Positions 12,014 through 24,546 are shown, numbered from the stretch's first letter. The stretch is 64,000 nucleotides of DNA from Gaeumannomyces sp. JS-464 (GCA_002197995.1 NGZR01000001.1:11737501-11801500), one strand, 5' to 3'. Numbers and translations: made by a program. The notes: generated from the sequence alone by a model not told the origin.

Positions 12014-14078
12014 ATGTTCGGCTGGAAAGACGACCTCGCGGAAAGGCTGGCTCTGCCCGAGTCTCCCAGGTTTTGGTTGTACCTGTTCTGCGTGCTATTG
12101 TAAGTTTTGAGATTTGTGGCGGCGAGATCCTGGGAGAGCTCCCTAAAGCAGACTATCTAACCAGAACGTTCGTTCGTTGTAGCCTGCATAGATATGTTCG
12201 GCTCATTGTGCACTGCATCAGCCACTGGAGTTACAAATCATACCCCATCCCCAACAAACCGACATACACGGAGCAGGATGTCACGGTGGTCATCCCCACC
12301 ATTCACCATGATTTCGAGGAGCTGCGGCCCTCACTGGAGAGCATCCTCTCCACCAACCCGTATGAGCTCATCATCGTCACGACGACCAACAAGTTTGACG
12401 CGCTGATGAAGCTCTCGCGGACCTTGAACTTTCCCCGGATCCGGATCTTCTCCATCCCTGTGGCGAACAAGCGCTTCCAGGTCTGCGAGGCGCTGCCTTA
12501 CGTCACGACGCCCATCACCATCATGGCGGACGACGACGTGACGTGGCCGTCGACGCTGATGCCCTGGATCCTGGCGCCGTTTGAGAACCCGCGGATCGGA
12601 GGCGTGGGCACGTGCCAACGGGTCCGGCGCGAGGAGGACGGCGGCTCGATCCTGCGGCGGGCGAGCAACTGGCTCGGGTCCTGCTACATCGAGCGGCGCA
12701 ACTTTGAGATCTCGGCGACGCACAACATCGACGGCGGCACGTCGTGCATGTCGGGGCGCACGGGAGCCTACCGGACCGAGATCTTCCGGGACGCGACGTT
12801 CCTGCACTCGTTCCGGACGGAGCGGTGGCGCAACTTCATCCTCAACGCCGACGACGACAACTTTGTGACGCGGTGGCTGGTCAGCCACGGCTGGAAGACG
12901 TGGATCCAGTACGAGCCCGAGTGCGAAATTGAGACGACCCTGGAATACGGCCTCAAGTTTCTGTACCAGTGCTCGCGGTGGGCGAGAAGCAACTGGCGGA
13001 GCAACTGGACTAGTCTGGTTATGGAGCGCCATGTCTGGAGGTGAGCTTTTTTTTTTTTTCTTTTTTTTTTTTCTTTTTCTTTTCTTTTTTCTTTTCTTTT
13101 TTTTATCCCTTTTTTCTTGTTGCTTTGTATGGATCCTTGCCACTCTCCATGAATGCCTGCTGCCGTTGCCGAAAAAACAACACAAGCGCAATCAGCTCTA
13201 AAAAATCACCCTCTCCACCACACCCCAATTGCACTGCACCATTGGCACCAGACCCCCAAAATTCAGCTCCACCACCTCCTCTCCCTCCCCCACACCACCG
13301 TGGACGGACCCCAGCAATCGAGCGCACAGGCGCCACCCACACGCACCAGCACGCACCAGCACGCGATCACCACCCCTCCCTCCTGCCCAATCCGTTGTCT
13401 CGGCCAGCCGCGCACAAGGCCTTGTCTTGACTTACCAGAGCACCCCATCTGACCAATCCCGACAAACAACAGACAGCAGCCCTGGTCGACCTACGCGCTT
13501 CACATCGCCACCTTCACGTCGCTGGCCTTCGTCTTCGACCCGCTGATCCTGGCCTCGCTGTGGTGGGGCACCGCCGACTGGGATGAGGTGAGCCGGCGCT
13601 ATGCGTTCGGCGCAATGCTCGTATTCTTCGCCTTCACCAAGGTCGTCAAGCTCGTCGGCCTGTTCAGGAAGAATCCCGCCGACATTGTGTTCCTGCCGCT
13701 GTCCATCGTCTTCGGCTACCTGCACGGCTTTATCAAGCTGTACGCCCTGTTTACTCTGAACATGGTAAGCCGCTTTTTTTCCTTGCTTTGGAGCGGAGCT
13801 AGCCTTCTCAGCCCACAAATCGCTCACCCAAAAAAAACAAGCCGCTGACTCTTTTCGCTCTGCAGACCACGTGGGGCAGCCGAAAGGATGGTGATGACAA
13901 CGACAACCTGCGTTTGACGCCCTATCCCCGGCGCAGTGCCATTCTGAACAACCCTCCTCTCAGGAGTCGAACTCATCCGCGCTACACGGGAGAGCGCCCC
14001 AGGACAAAGTGCACCATCACCATCGAGAAGCCAACGGCCTGGGAGGAGCCCCTGTCGGAGAAGACGCCCTTGCTATGA
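12014..14078 (+). CDS. Family 2 glycosyltransferase, hyaluronan-synthase-like membrane protein
   Basis: Exons 12014-12099, 12183-13040, 13473-13764 and 13866-14078 give 482 aa with no frame break. A processive GT2 enzyme would move sugar from a nucleotide sugar to a growing polysaccharide at the plasma membrane; substrate and product cannot be read from sequence. The order is an N-terminal membrane anchor (about 20-45), a catalytic domain with MADDD at 143-147, the GGTSCMSGRTGAYRTE acceptor-site region, NADDDNF near 250-256 and the processivity motif QCSRW at 291-295, then three C-terminal membrane segments and a charged tail. The start is chosen because exon 1 has the family-typical N-terminus and splices in frame. 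Intron 1 has a CTAAC branch point. Intron 2 is 432 nt and begins with a long T-rich tract. This family is known in plant-pathogenic ascomycetes as needed for hyphal growth on solid surfaces (ZtGT2/FgGT2 type) and resembles Cps1 of Cryptococcus. That role here is inferred from family membership. Confidence 0.93.
13047..13116 (+). repeat. T/C tract at the 5' end of GT2 intron 2
   Basis: About 70 nt of T runs broken by single C residues, starting immediately after the GTGAGC donor at 13,041. Such a tract next to a donor rather than before an acceptor is unusual. The true acceptor lies over 350 nt downstream at 13,472. Confidence 0.85.
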
Positions 14079-15180
14079 GAGGGCCGCTCGCAATTCGTTG
14101 CCAACGGCCCTGTCACAACACAGGCCCCGAGGCACCAAACGTGGAGGGTCTCGCTACGGAACACATCTGCAACACGTGTTCCCCGGCCCTGCCATATTAT
14201 ACAAGGAAATGTCCTCTTTTCCCCCAACCTGATTATGCAACTCGATGGGGGACTAAAATTGTCTTTCGCAACTCATTTTTACTATTACATGATGATATGA
14301 CGGAACGGACCTTTTTTTCCGGCGGGAGATATCTTGGGGTGGGAGGCATAACAGGACTTTCTCCTAGGTTTCATGGATGGGCATTCGGGATTTTTCTCTC
14401 TTTTTCATATGGGCCACCTTTTTTCTTTTAAAGACAAATTGATGGGAATGGGTGGTCAGCAATTTCTGTGGCTTGGAACAAAATCATGGGGCATATTCCC
14501 AGGTTCAAGAAAAAATTTCCCGTCATGTGTTTTCCTCTCTCGGCTCTTTTCTCTGTTTCCTATAATCGGCTGCCCGTCCAGGGGACGGGTTTTTGCCAAA
14601 CTGTGGACGGCAGAGCAAGGGCGCGTGGGATTTTCCTTCTTCGTCTTGTTCGGGTCAAGATATGGCCGGATTCCAAAACAGCGATACCCTGTTGTTTTTT
14701 TGGGGCTCGTCTTCTTGCTTCCGGGTCTGACCCAGGAAATAATAATAATCAGCCACATCATCGTCGAACTAACCTCGTATCGGCTCCCTTTTTGAAAACC
14801 GTGCTTTTTTCTCCGCTGTATATGCTTGGTTTTGCTCCGCGGCAAGAGGGCAATCAACTTCGAGCCTTTTTTCACTTTCTTTGTTGCGGCTTTGCCTGCC
14901 GGACACCGGACGCGTCGGATAGCCGCCACGCCGCACCCCTGAACCCTGACGGGGCCAGCCCCAGGATTTCCCCCTCCGTCATCATCCTCGTCCAGTCCGC
15001 CTCAAGAGCCCAAAGGGAGTCTCGCCCACCCATGAGCTGTCCCATCATGCCGTAACCCCCCTGTATGGTCGCACGGCATGTGTATCGAGTCTTGCTGGTA
15101 CATGATCTGGTGGGGGTGTGAGATGGGCGCGTCATCGGCCCTGCGTTTTGTTCAGCCGGTGAGCGAAGTGGCCAGGGGTA

Positions 15181-15247
15181 CATACATACATCCATACATA
15201 CATGGACACATACATACATACATACATACACACAGACTGACATACAT
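15181..15247. repeat. ACAT tetranucleotide microsatellite
   Basis: Imperfect array of CATA/ACAT units with a few substitutions, in intergenic DNA about 1.1 kb past the glycosyltransferase stop. Confidence 0.9.
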
Positions 15248-16972
15248 GCGGCGGGCGTATTAGGGCGTGATGGGAGGGGTGAGGGTGTCGTCGGCTTGAT
15301 CCCGATTCCTCGGATTCGTTCGGTCCGTATGCCTCCTTCCTAGTCGTCACGCTTCCTCACCCCCTCCCCTGCCACGTCTCCTTTGAGCCTGCTGCATATG
15401 CCTACCTACCTATATGGGACGTGTTACTTGCTGCCGCGTCTAGACAAAAAAAGGGGACGGGGTGCGGCGGGCGCAGTTTCCTGACCCGGACCTTGGTTGG
15501 AGGCTCTTTTTTTTTCTCGCGGGACTCCCCCACCCCCCTCCCCATCCTCCGTCGTCGGCGCATTGTGGGCGGCGGAGGCATTCCATAGGCCCGGGGATGC
15601 AGCACGATCCCTGGGCGGATCGGCGGCTTTGGGCGTGTATAATACAAGCTTTGCGTGTCCCAGCCGCGGGCGTGCCGCCTCGCGCGCGTGCATAACTACC
15701 TACAAAGTTGCCCAACGAGGAATAGAGAGTGTACGTACCGTGTGGCTACCAGCTAATGCAGCCGTCCCAAAAAGGCAAGTACTGGCCCCAGCCACAGACG
15801 GATAATTTACGTGAAGCATACCCTGTGTAGTACTATTGGCAGCCAAGACTATTCCATGTAAGGAGGGAAACAAGATAGGCTGTGAACAAAAAAAAAAAAC
15901 AAAAAAAAAAAGCAGAAAGACAAGCAAGAGGCAGGAAACAGGTTCTAGCTGTCCATTTTCTTGTGCATTTGTCCCTCTTCTTTTCGACAGGGCTTTCCTG
16001 CTTGGTTTGTCCCTTAGCCGAACTGCTATCCACACTTTTAACGGACGGCTTGCCGGGCTCAAAGTTGCCCACCTACTAGCCCGTGAGGAGGCTGATGCCA
16101 GCAATGGTTCTTCTCCATCAGGGAGCCGACGTCGGGGCGCTCGGATAGAGAGTGAGGGGGCGCGAGTGGAACATGCCGGGATGTTAGTTGGTAAGATAAA
16201 TAAAAGAAAAAAAGGAAGAAAAAAAACTGCCCGAGTTCTCTACCTACACATACGTGCGCACCCCACTGCCGAGCCCGTATCCAGCAAACAAAGCCCGCCC
16301 CGCCGCATCTCCAACAAGGCAAGAGAGACTTGACGAAAGGGCGGCAAAGAGAGGAGGGGAGGCTGGGGCGGGCAAGATCTGACTCCTCCTTTGTCGCGGT
16401 GGATGCTGGGTGCTAGTCATTCCCGGGCCCACCAGACATCAAAAACCAGACAAAGAAGGCATTTGCTGTTTCCCGGATTTCGTTAGTCTGGCGTAATAGC
16501 TTATGCGGTTTTTTTTTTTGTCCCCCTTTCTCCTCTTTTTTTGTCCCGTTTGTTTTGCGTGTGTTTGTTTTTGGCCCCATCTTCCCCTCTTCCTTGGATT
16601 TAGCACATGCAACTTCGCAGCTGGCGTTCTCCTGTGCGGGTGCGCGTTTTTGCACGTGCCTAGGCGGGTTGCGTGTCTGGGCCGACGGCAAAGCTTGCGG
16701 GTCAGGGATGGATACCGCCGACCTTTGGGTTGTAGAGGTACTCCGGATCCGTGCTTTGCTTAGCTTGCCCGTGCGAAAAACGTAGCCTCCATGAGAACAC
16801 TAGCAGCCAGGGGCGGCGAGGGAGGCGGCTCATATTATATCTTGGTCGATTAAACTCGGATGACGGGACTCGCTGCAGATCTGGGAAACGTGGTGTCTCA
16901 CATCCAATATGGTAGGTACATTAATATACGCACCTCAGCTACCGATGTACTATACAAGTACACATTTTATTA

Positions 16973-16997
16973 TTATTACTTTTTATTATTATTATTT
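16973..16997. repeat. ATT trinucleotide repeat
   Basis: TTATTATTATTAC followed by TTATTATTATTATT. It is a short AT-rich microsatellite island in otherwise GC-rich intergenic DNA. Confidence 0.8.
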
Positions 16998-18063
16998 CCC
17001 TTTGGGCAAAGCGTGGCTCATGGCTCATGCTTCTAACGTGGGCCGGACAATTTTGGGACTGGCCACTATGTCGATCCTCGGATAAGCGCCCGAGGGAGGC
17101 CAGTTGGTGGAGGGAGAAAGGTATCAGGTAGGTATCTTTTTTGCCACCGCGAGGTCTTTCTCTTCTGGGAACAAGCAGCACACCCACAAACACATGCACA
17201 CGCACACGCACAAGTCTTGCTCCGTCGATAGCTGGGGCCTCGGCGCGGCAAGCGTCCCTGCTTCCCTTATGCACGTTGATAAGAACAGGGAATCAAACAA
17301 CATCTAGTATGAGGCGGCTCCATCTGTGGCGTGATGTCACCGGACAAAGGGTGGGGATTACTAACTGGCCGACAGTAGGCGTGCTGCAGGCCGTAGGTCA
17401 AGGAAGTGTCGCTATCTGACGTCTCTGCCGCTGCTGCTGCTACTGCATTGCCCTCGTATGTGGGCTCGTTGCCCAGCCTGCTGCTCCGTCGTCCAAGTCT
17501 TGGCTTGGCCGGCTCTTCTCGTCTGCGAGCTGAGATGGCAGTGCAGTTTGCCGGTGACATTTGCGTGTGTATGTGTGTCGATTTCCCTGTCTGTCACACG
17601 TCACGGCGGGACGGGGAGCAAGGGATTCAGGGAGTAAGACAGACAAGAAGGAGGGAGGGAAAAAACGCACGCGCCGCCCTCGTGGGGACCGATCGACCGG
17701 GGATCCAAAGCTGTCAACGCTAAGGGATGACGGACATGATGCGCACGGACCTGTCGGCCGATCTGTTCGCTCAAGCTGTCACCAGGGGTCATCCCTGCCT
17801 CGCATCACATCGCGAACGGGGACCAGGGCTCGAGATGAGGGGTTGCGGCTGGGCTTTTTGATATTGGTCCCTGGCGCTGGAAAGAGGGGTTCGTGGGTTT
17901 GATTTGCTCTCTGGCAGAGATGCCGAAAATAACAAACAGCCGTGCGACGACGAGAGTTGAGGAGCTGATGGGTCAGCTGACCTGGCGACACGCCCTACTC
18001 TGCCTCGGCCAAGCCCACCCCCATTGTCCCACGACAGTCCGAATCACCTCATGGCGAGCATAC

Positions 18064-18083
18064 GTAGGTAGGTACCTACCTAC
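18064..18083. repeat. 20-bp perfect palindrome of the GGTAGGTACC type
   Basis: A perfect self-complementary 20-mer centred on GGTACC, built of GTAG/CTAC units and followed at once by CCCTAGGTA. It is one of several related intergenic elements in the window (see findings). Confidence 0.85.
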
Positions 18084-19639
18084 CCCTAGGTATCTCTCGC
18101 CCACCCGGGCATCTGGGGGTGCGGGGACAAGGGATGGAGGAGCGGCCTGGCGCGTGGAGAGCGATCTGTCGCCGTCGTCGTTGTTTGCTGCTGCTGATGT
18201 TACCACACATCGTGCCGCTTTCAGCCAAACTTCCCGATCATCGGGCCGGCAGCCAGGGCTGGCTTCCCACCCGTCGGCCTGCACAGCGTGCCCGTCTCCG
18301 AAGGGCGCGAGCACGTGCTGCTGAGCCACACTGCCCGACCACCATCCACAACGGTGACTGTGGCTTTCGGTGGTAGCCACGCAGCAGCACACCAGCACAC
18401 AGAGCAAGCGCCTTGTCATCTTAGTGGGTACGATGTGCAGCGCTGGCTGCAGGGTGGCATGATCGAGACCATACCTTATTCGGCTGTATTATCGGATCCC
18501 CGCCCAGGTACCTGCCAACAGGGTGCAAACCACACCAATTGACCGGTACCGAAAAATGTCTGCGCTGCCATCCATCGGGTTGTGGGCCCACGACCTGGAG
18601 ACACGGTGGATAATTGGAGACCAGTCAAATGCCAACACCTAAGAAAAGCACACACAAAGTCAAAATTTAACCCTTTGCTTTGCTTTCGCCTGGCCAAGCC
18701 AGCGACATTGATATTGGCTCATTCAGCGAACCAGCATTGATCCTGTCATCCACTGGGCTTGGTCTTTGATGCAACGTGACGCGGAAGAGCGCTCCGCTAG
18801 CTTCAAGACACTATCTCGAAAAAGAGAAAAAAAAAAGAAGAAAAAAATACGAGCGCAACCGTCGAGTGTTATGCCCTTGGTCCCAATATCCCACGCCCCT
18901 GCTTGAGACGGCTCATAATATGACCTATCACCGCCCCCTGCGCCGTCCTGGGTTGGGGCTTTCTTGGTGATCATGTCACGCATCATCATCGCCCGATTTC
19001 TGTCGAATTCCTTCTCCCCGTCTATTCCCATATTGCCGTTGGCCGCCGATGCAAGCAGAGACCTCGCCAGCACATATGCAATGCACGGGACGAGGCAAGC
19101 GCGGTGACCGTCACGGCATACACGGGGTTTCGAGCCCTGCAGCGGGTGTCGGGGCTGCCTTCGTCCGCGCCGGCGCCGGGCACTTGTGGCCCGGCAGGCA
19201 TCGAAAGGGCTGCCACCCAGTGCTTGCTGCGTTGCCCCACTGTCTGCCCAGCTCTTTGTTTGTGCAACAGGCAGGTCTCGAACCGCCTGGCTCGTCCCCT
19301 CCCCCTCCACGTCTCACTGCGGGTTTGTCTTTTCGTCTGCGCAAAACCAAGGCACCGGGACAAGGACCCCTCCAGGCCTTTCAAATCCCTTCGAGGCCGT
19401 CACCCTCCGGCGGCGCAATGGCGGGCCGGCCGAATCTGGGAAAAGGGGAAAAAAAAGTGGAGGGGCCCCATCGCTGGAGAAATCCCGCCGAGCTCGGCAG
19501 TCCGGACCTCCGGGGGAAAAAAAGCCCACTCACTGGCTGGCACCTGGTGTGCCCTCCCCCCGCCCCTTGGCAGCCAGTCCCAAATCCGGGACATCGACGA
19601 GCATACCCTTCCGAAAGCCGCTTGACGTCAAACTGGACC

Positions 19640-19665
19640 AAAAAAAAAAAAAAAAAAAAAAAAAA
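19640..19665. repeat. A26 homopolymer tract
   Basis: Uninterrupted A run in intergenic DNA. Confidence 0.9.
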
Positions 19666-21070
19666 GGCCGAGGACGGAGAGGGCAGGCAGCAGCTGAAGC
19701 GTGGACTCGAGAGTGTGATGTGGAGGGTGAGCCGACGCCCACGGACCCACGGAGACGGCGGGTGGGCAGAAAAAGCGAGAGCCGCCCAGCCCCAGAGGAT
19801 TTTTTTTTTGGGAGGTGCCCGAGCCATTGACTCCGCGTCCCACCATCATTGGACACCCTACAGTACTGTAGCCTCTGCCCGCCCACCCACACCTTTCGAG
19901 GCGTCCCTCCAGTCTTTGTGGCCCATCCATGGCAGGGAAGGGCCTGGACGGCCGTTTCCCCAAATCGACTCCTCGCATCCCGCTAGCGCGGCAGGCCTGC
20001 TCACTTACATGGGCCGCGAAACGTCATTAGCGGGTTCGCGGATGGGCCAGGGCGGCCTGCCAGTGGCTCGCTACAGGGACGTTGGCTGCGTGCTTTGCTA
20101 ACGCGATACGACGCAGCAAGGGGGCCGACTACAGAGGTGGTAGGTATGTAGGTGTGTAGGACACACACTCGCTCTGTGGGTGTGGCTGGCTGTGGTCAGA
20201 AACTACAGGGCGACGGAAAATGGATCTCGATGGGCGACATCATGCAATTGGGGGTATCCCAACCTGCTCTCAATCTAGAACCATGCCCAAAGGGAGGGTG
20301 CGCCGCCCTCACGCTCTGTGTCACCCAAAGGGGTATGTATTTCTGGCCGAGTCGATGGAACATGCAATTTTTGATCCAATGCATGCTCGCGTATATGCCG
20401 GCTGATCCAAACATCACATCTGCTATTGCTGCTGCTATCACCATCACCACTACTACTACTACCACCACCCCACCACTAACGCTTCCTATCCCTCGGCGCC
20501 CGCAGCCGACAGCTTTGAAACGAGAAATCAACTATAGCCTTTTCCCAGCCAAGCGCCCGTTTCTTTTTCTCCGCTGGCCCACCACCACCCACCCATCTCC
20601 GGAGTTACCAATGGACAAGAGCGAAGTCTAGCGGAAAAAGTGAGAGGATAATGACTTTTGCTTCTCCCCTTTCGTCCTCCAAAGAGCCCTCCCGCGGTCT
20701 CCCCCAAGTTGAAACGCAAGCCCACCCTGCCCTTCGGCTGCGCATCGCCAAGCATGCGCCGAGGCTGTCCCGTCTTCCCCTATTCGCGCTTCATCAACAG
20801 AGAGACCTGCGCGTGGCCACGACATCCGACAGAACGGTGGGGTCGGGGTTGAGCTCGGTGATGGTGGTGGTGGTGGTGGTTTGGGGTGGTTGGAGTGGTT
20901 GGAGTAGCAGTGATGGCAAGCGGTAGCGTTGCGGCGCAGTGTCGTGTGCAGGAAGAAAATCCGCTTTGGCATGGCCTCGTCTCTGGCCCTTCCGAGCCAA
21001 CGGCGTTCCGCCAGGTATTGGGAACAGTTAGCAGAGCCCACCAAGACCCCTTTAACCCCCCGGTTCCCTG

Positions 21071-21113
21071 CCTACCTACCTACATGCGTTGGTAGGTAGG
21101 TAGAGGTAGGTAC
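21071..21113. repeat. Inverted repeat of TACC/GGTA units (potential hairpin)
   Basis: CCTACCTACCTAC at 21,071-21,083 is followed after a short loop by GGTAGGTAGGTAG at about 21,091-21,103 and a further GGTAGGTA. The arms could pair over roughly 12 bp. It is intergenic. Confidence 0.8.
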
Positions 21114-22088
21114 ATTAACATGCAGGCAGGGCCCGCCAACGGATCTTGTCTGCGACCTCGCCCACCACGGCCGGTGAGGACGCGGGCACAAAGACGCAGC
21201 AGTTAGCGCGCACCATCGACGCAAGCGGCAATATCGGCAGCAACGCTGAAGACGGGCGGCGGGGGTAGCGCGTCTAATAGGTGTGTGTGTGTGCGAGTGT
21301 GTGTGCCAGCCTCCAGCCTCCCCCCTCCAACAACCCACGAGAACCCACCCATCCACCCCCTTTCCCTCATCTTTCCTTCCCCCTCCCCCCCACCGCACCC
21401 ATCCAGGTTACATGATGCAGGATTTCTTGCATGACGAGGAGACGTAAATGAAATCCCGGGCTAGCGTGTGATGCAGCGCACGCCTTTTTTTCTTTCGGAA
21501 CCATGCTTATCTCTTTCGGGGTCCCCCGCCTGGGTTCAGGTCCAACGAGGGAGGGGGCGTGTGCATCTGCTGCTCCTCTCCCTCGCCCACCACTTCTTTC
21601 CCTTGCCCACCACCACTACCACCACACCACCACCAAAACTGCCTCATCTATTTTTCCGGGCTTGTTTACTCGTGCCTGGGGTACATGCCCCTGTGGGCGC
21701 ACTTGTAGAAAATGTGTGTCCCCGATCGAGAAGGCTGGCAGCGCCTCCCTCTCAAGCATGCAGTCCATGATGGTCTGGCCCCCTGCCTTCAGGGGCACAG
21801 TGCGAGCCGCCGAGTGGAGAAAAAGGATTCATGCTTATTGCATCTCTTCCATGTCTGATACTACTATAAGCATCTCGGACCAATCCCCCGCCTGGCCCCC
21901 AAATGTGCATTCATCCCGCGGCGCCATGGCTGGGGTGGTAATGAAGGATGGCATAGAGGATGGGGGTTTATATTACTACATGCCTGGGGTGGTTGGAGAG
22001 AGCAGTGGCTTTCTTCACCTGTGCCTCCCGACGTCTAGATTGCCTATCCAAAACGCCCAGCGAAGCCCGCGCAGGGCGTCAATCAAAC

Positions 22089-22115
22089 AAAAAAAAAAAA
22101 AAAAAAAAAAAAAAA
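22089..22115. repeat. A27 homopolymer tract
   Basis: Uninterrupted A run in intergenic DNA, about 440 bp from another A-tract at 22,556. Confidence 0.9.
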
Positions 22116-22555
22116 GAAAACCCACGCTCTGGACACTCGCCCAGGCGTCGTCGCCGGAAAAAGTACATTCGAGGATATGGAACAACATGTTTCTGTTTCC
22201 AGCTAGAGTATCGTCACTTTGACGCAGCTAATTTTGCGTACCACAGTCCGCAGCCCGTTTCCGTTCAGAGGCCACAGAAACGGCGCCACCAAAAGCCTAG
22301 CTGAGGCACTAGATAGTCTGATTATTTGAGAGCTAGAACCTACCTAATGGTGTGAAGCCCCGCAGGAGCCTCCGTCAACAGCCAGTGGCACGGCCTCCAC
22401 CATGTAGTTTCCCCGATTGTCCAGCCGCCATCGTTATCGTGAGGGTCCGCGAATATACCAGGCAAAGGATCAAGCGGCTAACAACGAAAGACACATGCTC
22501 AGGGAGCTACCACCCATGGTAACACCAACGACAAAGTCAATAAGGGAACGGGTCC

Positions 22556-22584
<29 letters not shown>
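22556..22584. repeat. A29 homopolymer tract
   Basis: Uninterrupted A run in intergenic DNA. Confidence 0.9.
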
Positions 22585-22586
<2 letters not shown>

Positions 22587-23509
22587 GAGGATCAAATGGC
22601 TCATCACATGCCGTGGATCTAAGAAATAGATAGCATCACCAACGCAGGACCGCTGTAGGGGTCTATCCTAGCAGGCTGTCTTGCTTCAGCAGCGGGAACT
22701 CGCTGGCGTGGTGAAGGCGCTGGCTGGCGATGCTTCTGCATTCCTCGCCAATGTTGGCTTTGCTTTCTAGAGTGACGACGAACCCCTATCACAACCCGCA
22801 TACATGTCTCTGTCCCAATCTTCCACGGTTATGTCCATCACATTGTGTCAAGGCAGTTTCTTATTATTCGTGTCTGAATCTGGCGGGTAGGGACCTTAAT
22901 CCCTGGTTGTATGTCTCACCTCCTTCAAATCCTATGTTGCCCTCTAGCATGGATATCATGGCATCACTTTCTGGCGTGATATACATGGAAGCACGAGCTC
23001 CAAAGCTGCCACAACATACTAGAAAATTACCGCATCTCCCCTTCTAATTCCCTTATAGAGTTCTTGTTGGTCAATGGCGAGCCGGAACCCACGCAAGCGG
23101 CCGCATTAGCTCGAGGCGATGATCAGCGCCCTCGCCACGCCTTCTTGGGCACCGAGCGATAGATTAATGACCCCAATGACTAGAGTGAGCACCGACCAGC
23201 CACATGTCGTACTCCCTTCTCCTCTTTGTGCCTCCACGGAAAACGCCTCGCCTTGTCCACATGTGATTCACACCGATAACCACTGGCGAAAGGGCGCAGC
23301 GCGAACAGGTTTGCCTGCCGACATGGCTCCGTGGCAACTCTGAGAAGCGACAGGCTTGTGCGTCTTCGATATCTCGGTCTTTGCTCTACGCGCTTCTCCG
23401 CCTCGGCGGGTTCCTCGAGCCCAGATCCGCGGCCTGGCCCAGAGTCCCGGCCGCATGTGCACCACCACGGCCGACCTCAAGAACCGGGCTTTCGGGAGAG
23501 CTGGCCGGG

Positions 23510-24546
23510 TCATCGTCGCTTGGGTGTCCTGGCATGTGCGCGTTCACTGCCGCGTGGCCGTATGAAGCCTGCCTCTGAGCCGTGCGTCTGGCGGCCTCGT
23601 CGTCCGCCTCTCGACTTCTGGCTTCCGCCCGCAAGTCGTTGGGCCTCTGTCTCTGCAGCTGCCCAAGCGGCAGCACGCTCTCGCCGTAGCCTGCGCTCTT
23701 CCATCTCCTCCACATGCTGCAATATGGCGAAGCCGGCCTCCATTGATGTTTTGCGCGTCACGTCAACACAAATGGCCAAGGCGGCCGGATCATCTCTAAA
23801 GACTTGCTCATCCTCCTCACCATCTTGCGTCTCTTTGCCGTCAACCACGCCTCTGCTGTCGCAATGGCCATCGAAGGCGATATTCTCCGGCACCGGGCCA
23901 AGAGAGCACGGGGATGGCGGCAGGGACGGGCCTGGTGTCTGCGAAAACTCGTATAGTCCTACGCCTCGCTCGGCCATGGCCTCCTTTGGGTCCTGCGGGC
24001 CCGATTCGTGATGCGCCGGATGGACTGCGTGTCTGGCCTGCAGCCGCCGCATGTTCTCGCTGGCCTCGCAAACAAGCGTGACAGGGACAAAGAGGCGCTT
24101 CGCCTGTCGCGCTGCCGCGGCATACTGGGCCGCGGCTTCCGCCCCCTGTTCCGTGGCTTTCTGGCAGGCTGTGATAATTGTAAACTTGCCAAACGAAGCT
24201 GGATCTAGGATATGGTCCGCCATGGCGATGGTGTGGCGGGCAGCCTCTGGATCTAGGCTCAGGCTCTCCAGCTCTTCAGAAACCCTCGGATCCGGCCGTG
24301 GTGATTGCCACTACCGTGTGGATCCCGTCTCGGCTCGAACGTTGGTGTTGGGTTGGTGTCGTCGTTGGCGTCCTCGGCTACAACAACCGACTTGTCGATT
24401 CCAATCAGCATCGAGAGAAGACCAGCCACGGACGCCTTGCCCACTCCTGGCCAGCCGTTGATCCATATCACCGGCCTCCTCTGCGGCTTGTCCCAGCCGG
24501 GGCCCACGGCCAGGCACTTTGCGGGCATTCTGCTGCCTTCCTGCAT
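23510..24546 (-). CDS. Fungal P-loop kinase-like nucleotide-binding protein (one apparent frame break)
   Basis: The first frame, from ATG at 24,546, has WINGWPGVGKASVAGLL. This is a GxxGxGKx[ST] P-loop of the type in small kinases and chloramphenicol phosphotransferase-like proteins (K37, S39). It closes at 24,259. A second frame (usable to 23,510) continues with DPEAARHTIAMADHIL, then FVPVTLVCEASENMRRL and AICVDVTRKTSMEAGFAI. These match the order of the fungus-specific P-loop family I recall: P-loop, damaged middle, ...VxLxCExxENxRRL..., ...VDVT.... The switch lies near 24,270-24,300. Adding one base there gives a continuous 345-aa product, whereas no intron with usual length and signals fits. 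The C-terminus is Arg-rich and low in complexity. The substrate is unknown. The gene has no close neighbour on its strand; the next gene upstream ends near 26,005. Confidence 0.65.

Larger units (their letters stand above)
14079..23509. other. Gene-free stretch downstream of the GT2 gene
   Basis: I see no supportable gene in 9.4 kb. The first few hundred bases would hold the 3' UTR of the glycosyltransferase. The rest contains an ACAT microsatellite, (ATT)n near 16,973-16,997, three A-tracts of 26-29 nt, GGT and ACT/ACC trinucleotide runs (about 20,440-20,470 and 20,860-20,883), and several GGTAGGTA/TACCTACC palindromes. A 350-codon open frame at 19,049-20,101 is low-complexity and crosses an A26 tract as a poly-lysine run, so it is not credible as a gene. 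Confidence 0.6.

Noticed and set aside
12331..13191. 286-codon open frame antisense to GT2
   Set aside because: A shadow of the real exon: Arg/Asp/Val-rich composition mirrors the GC-rich codons of the sense strand.
19049..20101. 350-codon open frame on the plus strand
   Set aside because: Crosses an A26 tract as poly-lysine, is otherwise Pro/Arg/Ser-rich and overlaps equally long frames in other phases.
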